Positions 19,987 to 29,028 of a stretch of DNA of 64,000 bases are shown here, in pieces. The stretch is taken from positions 434,001-498,000 of the forward strand of contig CAJXVW010000001.1 in NCBI GenBank assembly GCA_913062645.1, read 5' to 3'. Under the pieces are notes generated by a model that saw only the letters and a list, made by a program, of their open reading frames with translations, was not told the DNA's origin and did not search any database. How positions within the stretch are numbered: position 1 is the stretch's first letter; each line of letters opens with the position of its first letter. Made by a program: the position numbers and the translations under genes. The DNA comes from an uncultured Mycoplasmatota bacterium. Lineage in GTDB: Bacteria > Bacillota_I > Bacilli_A > Izemoplasmatales > Izemoplasmataceae.

Positions 19987-21570
19987 ATGAAACGCATTTT
20001 TCTACTATTTACATTCGTTACGCTGATCGGGTCGCTCGCCGCCTGCGACGATCCCGACACCAGAACCGTCACGGTTCCCGATTTCGTCGGCTCGGCCTAT
20101 GGTGACGTACTCGCGTGGGCCAAGGACAACGACATCGAACTCGACGTATCCAGTGAGTACAACGACGATGTCGACCCCCGTGCGGTCATCTCGCAAAGCG
20201 TGGCCGGTGGTACCGACATCGATCCCGATACGGTCCTCGTCATTGTGTATTCCCGTGGTTACGACCCGGATGGTGTCATCACGGTGCCTGACTTCACAGG
20301 ATCGACCCAAGATGACATCGTTGCATGGTTGAGCGAGGTCAACATTACTAAGTATGCGTTTTTCGATACGTTCAGTCCCGACATTGACGAAGGCGGGTTC
20401 GTCGGCTACGACGTTGACAAAGCAGACGATCGCGACGACTATCTGCGTCGCGACAACTACACCTTCTATTTCTCCAAGGGAGAACTGGTCATCGAGCCAG
20501 TCGTCTTCGACAATCCAGGCACCATTCGCGGGGTCAATCTCGGCGGTTGGTTCGTCCTCGAAGGTTGGATGGCGCCTGATCTGTTCGAAGGCGTCAGTGG
20601 TAGTGATGAAACGATCTTCATGCAGGAAAAACCGAATGCCATGGAAGCCATTGAAGAACATTGGAACACGTTCATCGTCGAGGACGATTTCGCCTGGTTG
20701 GCCGAACACGGCGTCGAGTATGTCCGTCTGCCGATCCCCTGGTGGTTGTTCGGAGAAGAGTTTTCCTACACCCACGATGGTGTCACTCACAATGTCACCT
20801 ATGGCCGTTCACTGCCGTATATTGAACAGGCCATGGAATGGGCCGAAACCTACGGCATCAACGTGCTCCTCGATCTCCATACCGCTCCCGGCAGTCAGAA
20901 CGGTTTTGACAACGGCGGCATCACCGATGTCCTGCAGTGGCCGCGCCCGGAGAACGTAGCGAAGACGGTAGCGGTGCTTGGCGACATCGCCGAACACTTC
21001 AGTGACTATGATTCGCTGTGGGGAATTCAGGTTCTCAACGAACCCGGTTGGGGCGTCGACATGACGATTCTTCAGAACTTCTATGTTGATTCGTACCATG
21101 AAGTTCGCCAACACAATGCCGATGTCTGGATCGCTTTTCATGACGGGTTCCGCAACTACCTGTTCGACAGCTGGAACAATTTCTTCACCACAAATCAGTT
21201 TCACAATGTGTTCTTCGACATTCATCTGTATCAGACCTTTGGTGACGGATGGGGCGATTATGACATCTTCGACCATGTCGACTTCGTCCACAACGAGCAG
21301 ATGCAGACCATCGCCCGTTACGATGGTGTCGTTCCGGTTGTCATCGGTGAATGGTCGCTCGGACTGCAAGGCAATGTCTATGAAGGATTGGATGCATCCG
21401 GTGCGAACGATGTCCGCATGGCATTCAACAACGCTCAAATGAATGTGTACGAAGATGCGTTCGGATGGTTTTTCTGGAGTTACAAGATTGATCGTGACAG
21501 TCATCTCGAGTGGGACTTCCGACGACTCATCGAGCAAGATTTGATACCAGATTTTTACAGTACGGAATAG
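19987..21570 (+). CDS. PASTA-GH5 lipoprotein, exo-beta-1,3-glucanase-like
   Basis: The 527-residue protein has a signal peptide with lipobox SLAAC (Cys20), two PASTA-like domains (about 27-90 beginning VTVPDFVGSAYGDV, and 97-165 beginning ITVPDFTGSTQDDI), then a GH5 barrel from about 180. The start IRGVNLGGWFVLEGW is the hallmark of fungal-type exo-1,3-beta-glucanases (GH5_9-like). Predicted acid/base is E352 in VLNEPGW and nucleophile E455 in VIGEWSLGL. It should release glucose or short sugars from beta-glucan at the outer membrane face. PASTA modules normally bind peptidoglycan or beta-lactams; here they may tether the enzyme to the wall. ATG 19987 puts the signal peptide at residue 1. A cytosolic paralogue lies at 35547. 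Confidence 0.88.
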   Translation: MKRIFLLFTFVTLIGSLAACDDPDTRTVTVPDFVGSAYGDVLAWAKDNDIELDVSSEYNDDVDPRAVISQSVAGGTDIDPDTVLVIVYSRGYDPDGVITVPDFTGSTQDDIVAWLSEVNITKYAFFDTFSPDIDEGGFVGYDVDKADDRDDYLRRDNYTFYFSKGELVIEPVVFDNPGTIRGVNLGGWFVLEGWMAPDLFEGVSGSDETIFMQEKPNAMEAIEEHWNTFIVEDDFAWLAEHGVEYVRLPIPWWLFGEEFSYTHDGVTHNVTYGRSLPYIEQAMEWAETYGINVLLDLHTAPGSQNGFDNGGITDVLQWPRPENVAKTVAVLGDIAEHFSDYDSLWGIQVLNEPGWGVDMTILQNFYVDSYHEVRQHNADVWIAFHDGFRNYLFDSWNNFFTTNQFHNVFFDIHLYQTFGDGWGDYDIFDHVDFVHNEQMQTIARYDGVVPVVIGEWSLGLQGNVYEGLDASGANDVRMAFNNAQMNVYEDAFGWFFWSYKIDRDSHLEWDFRRLIEQDLIPDFYSTE

Positions 21571-21592
21571 AGGACTTCGGTCCTCTTTTTTA
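21569..21592 (+). terminator. Terminator after the GH5 lipoprotein gene (UUCG tetraloop)
   Basis: agaggac-ttcg-gtcctct stem with a stable UUCG loop followed by six T, overlapping the stop codon. Confidence 0.88.
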
Positions 21593-21885
21593 TTTAGAAA
21601 AATGTTTCGTGAAAATGGTTCAAAATATCGGCTTCTTGGCCAGCAAAAATGGCTCAATAATTCACTTAATCTAGATTTTCCGAAAACTCACTAAACAAGC
21701 CGTTAAACGGAAATGTAAGCGATTTAAGAAAACGATTTAGATAAAATTGTTGAAAACGATTTCGTTGTATGCTATACTTTAACCGAAGTGGGCATTTCAT
21801 ATGTCTTTTGCGTGTGTGCGCAATGCGTCACCGTCGCAGAATTCGTTTTGAAGCCAATCAAAATTTTAGGAGGAATTTGAAAGAG
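21593..21885 (+). promoter_or_regulatory. Regulatory gap before the binding lipoprotein gene: promoter and clustered operator-like sites
   Basis: The gap from 21571 to 21885 has no gene. After the UUCG terminator it is AT-rich. Promoter: TTGAAA (21750-21755), 17-base spacer, TATACT (21773-21778). Operator-like sites: tgtaagcgatttaa (21714-21727, 13 of 14 to the cre consensus TGWAANCGNTNWCA), agaaaacgatttag (21727-21740), and tgaaaacgatttcg (21751-21764), which overlaps the -35. A small inverted repeat ccgttaaacgg lies at 21700-21710. The leader from promoter to ATG is about 100 bases and ends with TAGGAGG. Confidence 0.55.
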
Positions 21886-24800
21886 ATGAAGAAATTACTA
21901 TTGGTTTTTACCGCTTTGGCTCTCACGCTCGGACTGTCCGCATGTGACATGTTCGGCGGTGGCGAAGACATCGATCCCGAAGATGTTCTGACAGCGATTA
22001 CCCTGTCCGGCATCGAAGATGTGGAAATCGAAGCGGAAACAGCATTCAACGCACTCACCGGCATCACTGCCATGGGTGACGACGATGTCGACTATTCGGA
22101 ATTCATTAGTGTGGATTCGGAAGTTTGCGACATCGCCGATGACGGCACGGTCGACACCGATACGGCCATGACCTGCGTCATCAACTATACCGTTGTTGCC
22201 GGTGGCAAACTGGCCCGCGGCAGCATGACCCTCACCATTACTCCGAAGGAAATCATCATTGACGATGCCCCGCTCTTGATCGGCTGGGATTTTGAAGAAG
22301 AAGCCGATCTCGAAGGCTGGAGCATCTACACAGCCAATGGCGGCGCGATTGACATGTCAATCGAAGACGGCGCCATGAAACTGATCACCGAATCCGGAGG
22401 TCAGCGTTTCGAAACACGCTTGGACTACCAAGGCTTGCCGCTGGAACAAGGATATCCGTATAAAGTCTCATTCCGTGCGAAATCCGACATCGACGGCAAG
22501 AAAGTTCACCTCAACTTCGGTGAATTGCTCGCCTCTGACCCCTGGTTCACACCATTCAAACCGGAAGGTGTCGACATCATCACGCTGTCAACCGAATGGC
22601 AAGAATTCTCGTTCACCTTCAACATGGAACTCAACAACCAAAACGGCGGACCGCTGTTTGAAATGGGTGACATGGAAGGCAGCACCGGCCTTGACGCCAC
22701 GATTTGGATTGACGATCTGATGATCGAAGGCGGCAGTGGGACGGACACCTTGGACCCCGTCTTTGAAGGCGTGGAAGACACCGTTTTGTACATTGGTGAC
22801 CAAACCACCTATGACGTTCTGGCTGGAATCACCGCCACCGACCTGACCGATGGCGATCTGACGGCCGACATCGTTGTCGGCGGCGATACGCTCGACATCA
22901 ATACGGCTGGTACCTATGTCATTACGTACACGGTCAGCGACGCAGCTGGCAATGAAGCGACCGCATCGCGTACGATCGAAGTCAAGGAAGACACCGACGC
23001 TCCGGTTCTTACCGGTGTTAACGACGTAACCGTCATCGTTGGTGAAAACTTTGATCCGCTTGCCGGCGTAACCGCAATCGACGGCCGCGACGGCGACGTA
23101 ACGGACGACATCGTTCTGACGGGCGACACCTATGAAGAAGTAGAAGGAACCTATACCCTCACCTACACGGTTGAAGATGCGCTTGGCAACAGTGTCACCG
23201 TTGACCGCGTGGTTGAAGTGCTCGACCTGACCTTTGTCGATGCTGGCAACCTGACCAACGGAACCTTCGATGCCGGTTACTGGAACGCTTATTGGGAAAG
23301 CTGGAATGGCGCAGACGCCTTCTTCAGCACTTCCGATGATGGCTTGGTCATCGACATCAAAGCTGTCGGCGGCGACTTCTGGCACGTGTTGATTGAACAA
23401 CCTGCTGGCGGCATCACCATGGAAGCCGGCAAAACCTATCGTCTCACCTTCGACGCCATGAGCAGCGTTGCCCGTGACATCCAAGTGGAAGTTGCCGGTG
23501 CTGGATTGACTCCCGCACAGGAAACCGTTTCACTGACGGACACCATGACCACGTACACCGTCGACTTCACCAGCGCAACCGCCACCGGCGGCCAGCTGAA
23601 GTTCCTGATGGGCTTGATCAACGGTGCTGGCGCAAGCGTCATTACCATTGACAACGTCATGTTCGAAGAATTCGATGGAACCGACATCGTTGCCGAAACC
23701 GACCAAGTCATGGACGGTTCGTTCGATGAGTATCAGAACATCGGTTGGGGCGTATGGTCTGCAAATGACAACACCCAATATCAAGTACAATGGCAAGAAG
23801 CATGGGTTACCTACGAAGAAGCAAATGCCAACCCATGGGAAAACAAATTGGAACAGCTTGGCCTCGACATGATTCCGGGACTCTATTACCGTGTAACATT
23901 CGATGCCAAAGGTGACGCGGCCCGCGACTTCATCGTTGGTTTCTGGGATGGCGGAACTGCATTCGAAAAAATGTTCGAACTCGGAACCGAATACCAGACG
24001 TACACCTGGATCTTCAAATATACCGGTGGCTCCACGGCCGCGCTCGAATTCAAACTCGGACAATCCTCTGACAACTACGAAGGCACTCTGTTCATCGTCG
24101 ACAACGTCTCCATCGAAGTCGAAGATGCCGAACCGCCTGCGCCGCTTACTCTGGATACCTATCCGAACCAAGAATTCACCGATACCGACATTTCCGGTTG
24201 GACCACAGAAGGTACGCTTACCTTGTCGCACGATGCAATGGGATACCTCGTTGCCACCGTCACCGAACTCGGCGCGAACCCCTGGGATCAGAACATTGGC
24301 TTCCCGGGACTGAACGTATACGCTGGCTACACCTACACGGTCTCTTACACAATCAAGACAGCGTTCGCGGAAGGCCGCGACGTGACCTTCTTCGCAGAAG
24401 ACACGAACAACGGTTATGCGAAATACTTCGAAACAACCGAAACGCTGACCGACGCCTTCCAGACCTTCACCTACACCTTCACCCCGACTGCTGACAACGA
24501 CGATACCAAACTCGGCATCTTCCTTGGCAACACTTCGAATCCGTTGATCGGTGACGTGGTCATCGACTCGATCATCGTAACCGTCGAAGAAGCAGTCGTA
24601 GATCCCGAACCCGAGTGGGTCGATTACGGCATCGGCGTCACCGAAGACGCAGGCGTCGCCACGATGACCTACGCGGACATTCCGACTCCTTGGTACAACG
24701 CCAACGCTCAATACACGAACTTCACGTTCGACGGCACCTATGAATCCATCGAGTTCACCTTCACCGGAGTTGACACCCATGTCTACCTGTTCAAGATTGA

Positions 24801-25731
24801 AGGCGGCGGCAACGCCAGAGAAACCGAAATCACCGCTGACGGAACCGAACAGACGGTCGTCATCAGTCTGTCCGATCTGACGAAAGAAGAGCGTGACGCT
24901 CTCAACCTGATTATCTTCTTCGTGAAAACCGAAGGTTCCAGCGGAACGGCAACCGTTGCCTGGAATTATCCCGCCGCAAGCCCCGAATGGGTTGATTACG
25001 GCATCGGCGTTACCGAAGATGCAGGTGTCGCCACAATGACCTACACCGCGATCCCGACTCCTTGGTACAACGCCAATGCCCAGTATACGAACTTCACCTT
25101 TGACGGTGCCAAAGACATGGTTGAATTCACCTTCACCGGTGTCGACACCCATGTCTACCTGTTCAAGATCGAAGGCGGCGGCAACGCCAGAGAAACCGAA
25201 ATCACTTCAGACGGAACCGAACAGACGGTCGTCATCGACCTGTCCGATTTGACTCCCGAACAGCGTGCGGATCTCAACCTGATGGTCTTCTTCGTGAAAA
25301 CCGAAGGAGCCTCTGGAACAGCCACCGTATCATTCGAGTTCAAAACCGCTCCCGCTTGGAATGCCTATGGCATGACCTTGACGGAAGATGCCGGTGTTGC
25401 CACCATCACCTACACCAGCATTCCCACTCCCTGGTACAACGTGAACGCGCAATATCAGAACCTTGAGTTCGACGGTACGCAAGACGCCATCGAATTCACC
25501 TTCACCGGCACGGATGGTCATCTCTATCTGTTCAAGATCGAAGGCGGCGGCAATGCCACCGAACTGGAAATCACCGCAGACGGAACCGAACAGACACTCT
25601 TGATTCCGCTCACCCAGTTCACGGAAGCAGAACGCGCCGCGTTCAACCTGTTGATCTTCTTCGTCAAAACCGAAGGAGTATCCGGAACGGCCACGGTAAC
25701 CTGGGATTACGCCGTAGCACCGACCACCTAA
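21886..25731 (+). CDS. Multi-domain carbohydrate-binding lipoprotein without catalytic domain
   Basis: The 1281-residue protein begins with a signal peptide and lipobox LGLSAC (Cys about 20). Modules in order, approximate: short Ig-like region (30-120); CBM4/9-like sandwich (125-285); two DUF5011-like Ig repeats with TAGTYVITYTVSDAAGN and 'VEGTYTLTYTVEDALGN' (290-450); two more CBM4/9-like modules (455-600, 605-745) and a fourth (750-905); then three near-identical ~123-residue repeats (from 24610, 24982 and 25351) beginning with 'WVDYGIGVTEDAG' and containing LFKIEGGGNA. No glycosidase motif is seen. CBM4/9 modules bind beta-glucans, xylan and similar polymers, so this is likely a surface capture protein, analogous in role to SusE/F. 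It is transcribed alone between two terminators. Confidence 0.8.
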   Translation: MKKLLLVFTALALTLGLSACDMFGGGEDIDPEDVLTAITLSGIEDVEIEAETAFNALTGITAMGDDDVDYSEFISVDSEVCDIADDGTVDTDTAMTCVINYTVVAGGKLARGSMTLTITPKEIIIDDAPLLIGWDFEEEADLEGWSIYTANGGAIDMSIEDGAMKLITESGGQRFETRLDYQGLPLEQGYPYKVSFRAKSDIDGKKVHLNFGELLASDPWFTPFKPEGVDIITLSTEWQEFSFTFNMELNNQNGGPLFEMGDMEGSTGLDATIWIDDLMIEGGSGTDTLDPVFEGVEDTVLYIGDQTTYDVLAGITATDLTDGDLTADIVVGGDTLDINTAGTYVITYTVSDAAGNEATASRTIEVKEDTDAPVLTGVNDVTVIVGENFDPLAGVTAIDGRDGDVTDDIVLTGDTYEEVEGTYTLTYTVEDALGNSVTVDRVVEVLDLTFVDAGNLTNGTFDAGYWNAYWESWNGADAFFSTSDDGLVIDIKAVGGDFWHVLIEQPAGGITMEAGKTYRLTFDAMSSVARDIQVEVAGAGLTPAQETVSLTDTMTTYTVDFTSATATGGQLKFLMGLINGAGASVITIDNVMFEEFDGTDIVAETDQVMDGSFDEYQNIGWGVWSANDNTQYQVQWQEAWVTYEEANANPWENKLEQLGLDMIPGLYYRVTFDAKGDAARDFIVGFWDGGTAFEKMFELGTEYQTYTWIFKYTGGSTAALEFKLGQSSDNYEGTLFIVDNVSIEVEDAEPPAPLTLDTYPNQEFTDTDISGWTTEGTLTLSHDAMGYLVATVTELGANPWDQNIGFPGLNVYAGYTYTVSYTIKTAFAEGRDVTFFAEDTNNGYAKYFETTETLTDAFQTFTYTFTPTADNDDTKLGIFLGNTSNPLIGDVVIDSIIVTVEEAVVDPEPEWVDYGIGVTEDAGVATMTYADIPTPWYNANAQYTNFTFDGTYESIEFTFTGVDTHVYLFKIEGGGNARETEITADGTEQTVVISLSDLTKEERDALNLIIFFVKTEGSSGTATVAWNYPAASPEWVDYGIGVTEDAGVATMTYTAIPTPWYNANAQYTNFTFDGAKDMVEFTFTGVDTHVYLFKIEGGGNARETEITSDGTEQTVVIDLSDLTPEQRADLNLMVFFVKTEGASGTATVSFEFKTAPAWNAYGMTLTEDAGVATITYTSIPTPWYNVNAQYQNLEFDGTQDAIEFTFTGTDGHLYLFKIEGGGNATELEITADGTEQTLLIPLTQFTEAERAAFNLLIFFVKTEGVSGTATVTWDYAVAPTT
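24610..25728 (+). repeat. Three tandem in-frame repeats of about 370 bp in the binding lipoprotein gene
   Basis: Units start at 24610, 24982 and 25351. Each encodes about 123 residues: a start like W-x-x-YG-x-x-x-TEDAGVAT, then IPTPWYN-x-NAQY, EFTFTG, LFKIEGGGNA, DGTEQT and FFVKTEG-x-SGTATV. Units 1 and 2 are nearly identical at the protein level; unit 3 is more diverged. I do not recognise the domain; a beta-sandwich binding module is likely. Confidence 0.88.
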
Positions 25732-25751
25732 TCAAGCAACACATCATCATC

Positions 25752-25781
25752 AAAACGGAGCGATTTCGCTCCGTTTTTTTT
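25752..25781 (+). terminator. Terminator after the binding lipoprotein gene
   Basis: aaaacggagcg / cgctccgtttt stem with a 4-base loop followed by eight T. Confidence 0.88.
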
Positions 25782-25820
25782 GTGCGATTTCTTATTTAAA
25801 AAATTAATCGTTTCATTGGC

Positions 25821-25848
25821 TTTCAACTATTATATATAGTATTATAAA
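25821..25848 (+). promoter_or_regulatory. Possible promoter of the suf operon
   Basis: TTTCAA (25821-25826), 16-base spacer, TATAAA (25843-25848), in a very AT-rich stretch 23 bases before the sufC ATG. No IscR- or SufR-type site was recognised. Confidence 0.35.
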
Positions 25849-25871
25849 TAGCGGTTAAGGAGTGATATCAA

Positions 25872-26705
25872 ATGAGTACACTGATCATCAAAAACTTATA
25901 CGCCGAAGTAGATGGAAAAGAAATCCTCAAAGGCGTTGATCTCGAAATAAGCGGTGGCCAGACGCATGCCATCATGGGCCCCAACGGAACCGGTAAAAGC
26001 ACCCTGGCAAGCGTCATCATGGGACACCCCCGCTACACCGTCACCAAGGGTACCATCACCCTGGATGGTGAGGACGTGTTGGAAATGGAAGTCGACGAGC
26101 GCGCCCGCGCCGGCTTGTTCCTCGGCATGCAGCATCCGGCCGAAGTCCCCGGCGTGACCAACAGCGATTTTATCAAGACGGCGATGAACAGCCGTCTGGA
26201 AGAAGGCAAAAGCGTCAATCTCTTCAAGTTCATCCGGCAGCTCGACAAAGCCGTCGAGGACCTGCGCATGAACGACGACCTGCCCCATCGTTATCTGAAC
26301 GAAGGCTTCTCCGGCGGGGAGAAGAAACGCAACGAAGTGCTGCAGATGAAAATGCTCAGTCCGAAGATCGCGATTCTCGATGAAATCGACAGTGGGCTCG
26401 ACATCGACGCCCTCAAGGTCGTCGGCGAAAACGTCACGAACATGAAATCCGAGGATCTCGGATTGTTGCTCATCACCCACTATCAGCGCCTGCTCGACTA
26501 CATCAGCGCCGACAAGGTGCATGTCATGATGAAAGGCCGGATCGTTAAGTCCGGTGGCATGGAAATCATCAAACGGATCGATTCGGAAGGCTACGATTGG
26601 ATCAAACAGGAAGTCGGCATTGACGACGTCCGCGTCATCGAAGAGGAAGAAGAGGCACGCGTGATGCTTGGCCAGTGTGCCACCCGCGAAGCCCTCGACC
26701 TGTAA
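25872..26705 (+). CDS. sufC: SUF system ATPase SufC
   Basis: ABC-type ATPase that drives the SufBCD scaffold in iron-sulfur cluster assembly. The 277-residue protein has Walker A GPNGTGKST, the SufC-specific QHPAEVPGVTNSDFIK region, the signature 'GFSGGEKKRNEVLQM', Walker B 'IAILDEIDSGLDIDAL' and the H-loop ITHYQR. Length is slightly above the usual 250-260 because of a Glu-rich C-terminal tail. It is the first gene of sufC-sufD-sufS-sufU-sufB; its stop TAA overlaps the sufD ATG by one base. AAGGAGTG supports the start. Confidence 0.95.
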   Translation: MSTLIIKNLYAEVDGKEILKGVDLEISGGQTHAIMGPNGTGKSTLASVIMGHPRYTVTKGTITLDGEDVLEMEVDERARAGLFLGMQHPAEVPGVTNSDFIKTAMNSRLEEGKSVNLFKFIRQLDKAVEDLRMNDDLPHRYLNEGFSGGEKKRNEVLQMKMLSPKIAILDEIDSGLDIDALKVVGENVTNMKSEDLGLLLITHYQRLLDYISADKVHVMMKGRIVKSGGMEIIKRIDSEGYDWIKQEVGIDDVRVIEEEEEARVMLGQCATREALDL

Positions 26706-27802
26706 TGAAGGACTACGTGGAAAAACCGCTCGCTGACACGAGCGTACCCGAACCGATCGTCAAGCTGATTTCCAAAGACCTCACCAACTACCTCGTCATC
26801 AAGGACGGTCACATCGTTGCGTCCGACTTGTCCGCATCGTTCGATGCGATCTTCGTCGGCACCTACGGTGACGCGTTGCCTGACAAACTGAACGTCTTTT
26901 TTGACAGCGAGTTTGTCAACGAACATCCCGATCATGACGAAGCCTACCATTACAATCTCGATCACGTCAACAGCGGGCTGTTGATTCACGTTCCGAGGAA
27001 TGTGGCAATCGCCGAACGTTTGCACGTGTTCTACCTCCAGTCCGAACACGAACTCGTTCAGAACGTCCGCATCGTGCTCGAACCGGGCAGCGAGTTCAAG
27101 TATTTCGAATATTTCTACAACGAAACCGCCGCCGACATCAACATCGTCTCCAATAGCGTCGTCCGCGAAAACGCCAAACTGTCCTACACCGGTATTTCGG
27201 CCTTCAACAAGGATGCACGTGTCGATGTCCGCCGCAACAGTTTCGTCTTCCGCTATGGCCGCAGCGAGTACGATCTCGCCGAGGTCAACGATGGCAACAT
27301 CGTCGCCAAAACAAACATCTTCCTGCAGGAGAAATATGCCGCCGGCACCAGCAAGACGGTCGCCATCTCCAGCGAACAGCAAGAAGTGTCGTTCCGTCAG
27401 ATGATCGAACACAACGCGCCGGAAACCGAAGGCTACATCGAAAACTACGGCGTCAGCAACCATGCCAGCCACCTGTACTTCGAAGGCGTCGGCAAAATCA
27501 ACAAGAACATGAAACGCAGCGTCGCCCGTCAGTCCAACCGCGGCATCGTCCTCGGCAAGGACGCGCGTCTCGACGCCAACCCGCTTCTGCTGATCGACGA
27601 ATACGACGTCGAAGCCGGACACGGTGCGGCAATCGGCAAGATCGACGAGGAACAGCTCTATTACCTGATGAGTCGCGGACTGAGTCTGCGCGCCGCCGAA
27701 CGGCTTATCATCAGCGGGTTCCTCAGTCCCGTCATGTCGATGCTGTCGACCGACACGCTGCGCGATGACTTCATGCACAAGGTGGAAGCCAAAACCAGTT
27801 AG
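26705..27802 (+). CDS. sufD: Fe-S assembly protein SufD
   Basis: Scaffold partner of SufB and SufC. The 365-residue protein shows the SufB/SufD beta-helix core with RRNSFVFRYGRSEYDLAEVN-type repeats and the C-terminal family signature: GSNRG-like 'SNRGIVLGKDARLDANPLLLIDEYDVEAGHGAAIGKIDEEQLYYLMSRGLS'. That segment, common to all SufB/D proteins, is complete. The ATG at 26705 overlaps the sufC stop (TAATG); a longer frame upstream lacks a family match. sufS follows 9 bases later. Confidence 0.93.
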   Translation: MKDYVEKPLADTSVPEPIVKLISKDLTNYLVIKDGHIVASDLSASFDAIFVGTYGDALPDKLNVFFDSEFVNEHPDHDEAYHYNLDHVNSGLLIHVPRNVAIAERLHVFYLQSEHELVQNVRIVLEPGSEFKYFEYFYNETAADINIVSNSVVRENAKLSYTGISAFNKDARVDVRRNSFVFRYGRSEYDLAEVNDGNIVAKTNIFLQEKYAAGTSKTVAISSEQQEVSFRQMIEHNAPETEGYIENYGVSNHASHLYFEGVGKINKNMKRSVARQSNRGIVLGKDARLDANPLLLIDEYDVEAGHGAAIGKIDEEQLYYLMSRGLSLRAAERLIISGFLSPVMSMLSTDTLRDDFMHKVEAKTS

Positions 27803-27811
27803 GATGATTCG

Positions 27812-29020
27812 ATGAATCCCACGACCATTCGCAAGGACTTTCCTGTTTTGGACGACGAGACGCTGGTCTATCTCGATACGGCCGCGTCCAGTCTCAAGCC
27901 GCGTCAGGTGCTCGACGCGATGGACGAATACTACCAGAAATACGGTGTCAACGTTCATCGCGGCGTCTACAACCTGTCGTACGTGGCGACGACCAAGTAC
28001 GAGGATGCCCGCACAACCGTCAGCAACTTCATCAACGCCGCGTTCAATGAAGTTGTCTTTACGCGCGGCGCTTCGAGCGCGCTCAATCTCGTCGCCTCCA
28101 GTTATGGTCTGAACAACGTCAAGGCCGGTGACGAAATCATCGTCAGTGAACTCGAACATCACAGTCAGGTGTTGCCCTGGCAGAATGTCAGCCGCATCAC
28201 TGGTGCGAAGCTGATTTACGTTCCTCTCGATGAGGACGGCCGCATCACCGTTGACAACTTCCGAAGCGTCCTGTCCGACAAGACCAAGGTCGTGGCGCTC
28301 AATTACGTTTCCAACGTGATGGGTTACGTGGCACCAATCAAGGACATCATCCGGCTTGCCCACGAGGTGGGCGCCATTGTCAGCGTCGATGCCGCTCAAG
28401 CGGCGCCGCACATGGCGATCGATGTCAAAGATCTCGATTGTGATTTCCTTGCCTTCAGCGGTCACAAGATGTGCGGTCCGACCGGCATCGGCGTGCTCTA
28501 TGGCAAGCGTCATCTGCTGGAAGCAATGCCGCCGATCGAGTTCGGCGGCGACATGAACGACAACGTCGACAAGTTCGATGCCTCCTGGAAAGAAGCGCCG
28601 TACAAGTTCGAAACCGGCACGCCGCCGATCGCCGAAGCGATCGGCCTGGGACGGGCCATCGACTACCTGCAAGGTATCGGTCTCGACGCCATCCACGAGC
28701 ACGAAGTCGAGTTGCGCGACTATACCGTCAAGCGCATGAAGGCCATGGCCGACATTGAACTGTACAATCCGAATGCCGAGACCGGCATCATCAGTTTCAA
28801 CATCATAGGCGTGCACCCGCACGACGCGATCACCTATTTCGATGGGGACAACGTCTGTATGCGCGCGGGACATCATTGCGCGCAACTGGTCGTCAAATGG
28901 CTTGACGTTCCGGCCACGCTCCGGGCGTCCTTCTATCTGTACAACACCAAGGAAGATTGCGACAAGTTCCTCGCCACACTCGAGCGTGCGATCGCGTTCT
29001 TCCGCGAAGTGGGATTTTAG
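27812..29020 (+). CDS. sufS: Cysteine desulfurase SufS
   Basis: PLP enzyme taking sulfur from cysteine for cluster assembly. The 402-residue protein has 'YLDTAASSLKP' at the N terminus, 'ELEHHSQVLPWQ', 'VDAAQAAPHM', the PLP lysine K219 in FSGHKMCGPTGIG, 'GGDMNDNV', 'ETGTPPIAEAIG' and the active-site cysteine C356 in RAGHHCAQ. Group II (SufS) features fit, with SufU as the next gene, which normally accepts its persulfide. All catalytic residues are intact. Confidence 0.95.
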   Translation: MNPTTIRKDFPVLDDETLVYLDTAASSLKPRQVLDAMDEYYQKYGVNVHRGVYNLSYVATTKYEDARTTVSNFINAAFNEVVFTRGASSALNLVASSYGLNNVKAGDEIIVSELEHHSQVLPWQNVSRITGAKLIYVPLDEDGRITVDNFRSVLSDKTKVVALNYVSNVMGYVAPIKDIIRLAHEVGAIVSVDAAQAAPHMAIDVKDLDCDFLAFSGHKMCGPTGIGVLYGKRHLLEAMPPIEFGGDMNDNVDKFDASWKEAPYKFETGTPPIAEAIGLGRAIDYLQGIGLDAIHEHEVELRDYTVKRMKAMADIELYNPNAETGIISFNIIGVHPHDAITYFDGDNVCMRAGHHCAQLVVKWLDVPATLRASFYLYNTKEDCDKFLATLERAIAFFREVGF

Positions 29021-29028
29021 GTGATACG

